This document shows positions 63,921 to 64,000 of a stretch of DNA of 64,000 bases, piece by piece (the stretch's first letter is position 1; the number at the start of each line of letters is the position of its first letter). A program made the translations under genes and the position numbers. Under the pieces are notes generated by a model. That model worked only from the letters and a program-made list of their open reading frames with translations. It was not told where the DNA came from and searched no databases. Origin of the DNA: Sphingobacterium hungaricum (GTDB taxonomy: Bacteria > Bacteroidota > Bacteroidia > Sphingobacteriales > Sphingobacteriaceae); contig NZ_MU158697.1 of NCBI RefSeq assembly GCF_015210005.1, forward strand, positions 496,001 through 560,000. The letters run 5' to 3'.

Positions 63921-64000
63921 TTATTTAACAGAAAATTTGTAAACGCTTTTTGTTGAATACGTATCGCCTGCTTTCACTAAAGTAGACGGGAATTTCGTTT
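63921..64000 (-). CDS. Aldose 1-epimerase-like protein, C-terminal end only
   Basis: Only 25 residues and the stop lie inside the window: TKFPSTLVKAGDTYSTKSVYKFSVK. This resembles the C-terminus of aldose 1-epimerases (galactose mutarotase), which usually end in a FPS..L.PGE.Y....Y.F pattern. The gene continues past the right edge. Its tight spacing to the sugar-type symporter supports a mutarotase role. Identification rests on a short stretch. Confidence 0.6.
   Translation of the reverse strand, partial: TKFPSTLVKAGDTYSTKSVYKFSVK

Overview
The window reads as chromosomal DNA of a Bacteroidota bacterium, most likely a Sphingobacteriaceae member (Sphingobacterium/Pedobacter type). This is inferred from three SusC/SusD pairs, stand-alone TonB receptors, AraC-type and TPR/HTH regulators, lipoprotein signal peptides, AT-rich spacers and repeated TAnnTTTG promoter elements. 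I saw no rRNA, tRNA, CRISPR array or prophage.

Left part (1-12.7 kb): the 3' end of an ecotin gene, an aldehyde dehydrogenase, typA, a serpin broken by a one-base frameshift, kbl, a DUF2147 secreted protein and a small four-helix membrane protein. Next comes an iron/siderophore-type uptake unit: a TonB-dependent receptor and a DUF4374 lipoprotein, divergent from an AraC regulator, with two matching palindromic operator-like sites between them.

Middle left (12.8-31.6 kb): a SusC/SusD pair, a NagB-PIG-L fusion enzyme, a methionine-type aminotransferase, a TlpA-like thioredoxin, a GH92 glycosidase, radA, an ECF sigma factor coupled to a membrane protein, a TPR/HTH regulator, hemW, a sulfatase, and a divergent response regulator with an AraC output domain.

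Centre (31.6-40.2 kb): an 860-bp gap precedes a second SusC/SusD locus with two extra surface lipoproteins (DUF4959/DUF5126/DUF5000 and DUF4998). The gap holds helically phased TTCAAA boxes, a 12-bp direct repeat and a GC-richer element that can fold in two mutually exclusive ways. Together with the regulator and sulfatase this looks like a regulated glycan-uptake locus without its own glycosidases.

Right part (40.2-64 kb): envelope-sugar genes (waaA divergent from a UDP-glucuronate decarboxylase-galE pair), DUF983, an AraC regulator, an unrecognised helical protein, a second TPR/HTH regulator, mfd, a Tat-type sugar isomerase-like protein, a transsulfuration enzyme, and a SusC-SusD-M14 peptidase operon. 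The SusC of that operon is split by a complete IS982-family element with a 7-bp target duplication. The window closes with a sodium/solute symporter just downstream of a partial aldose 1-epimerase-like gene.
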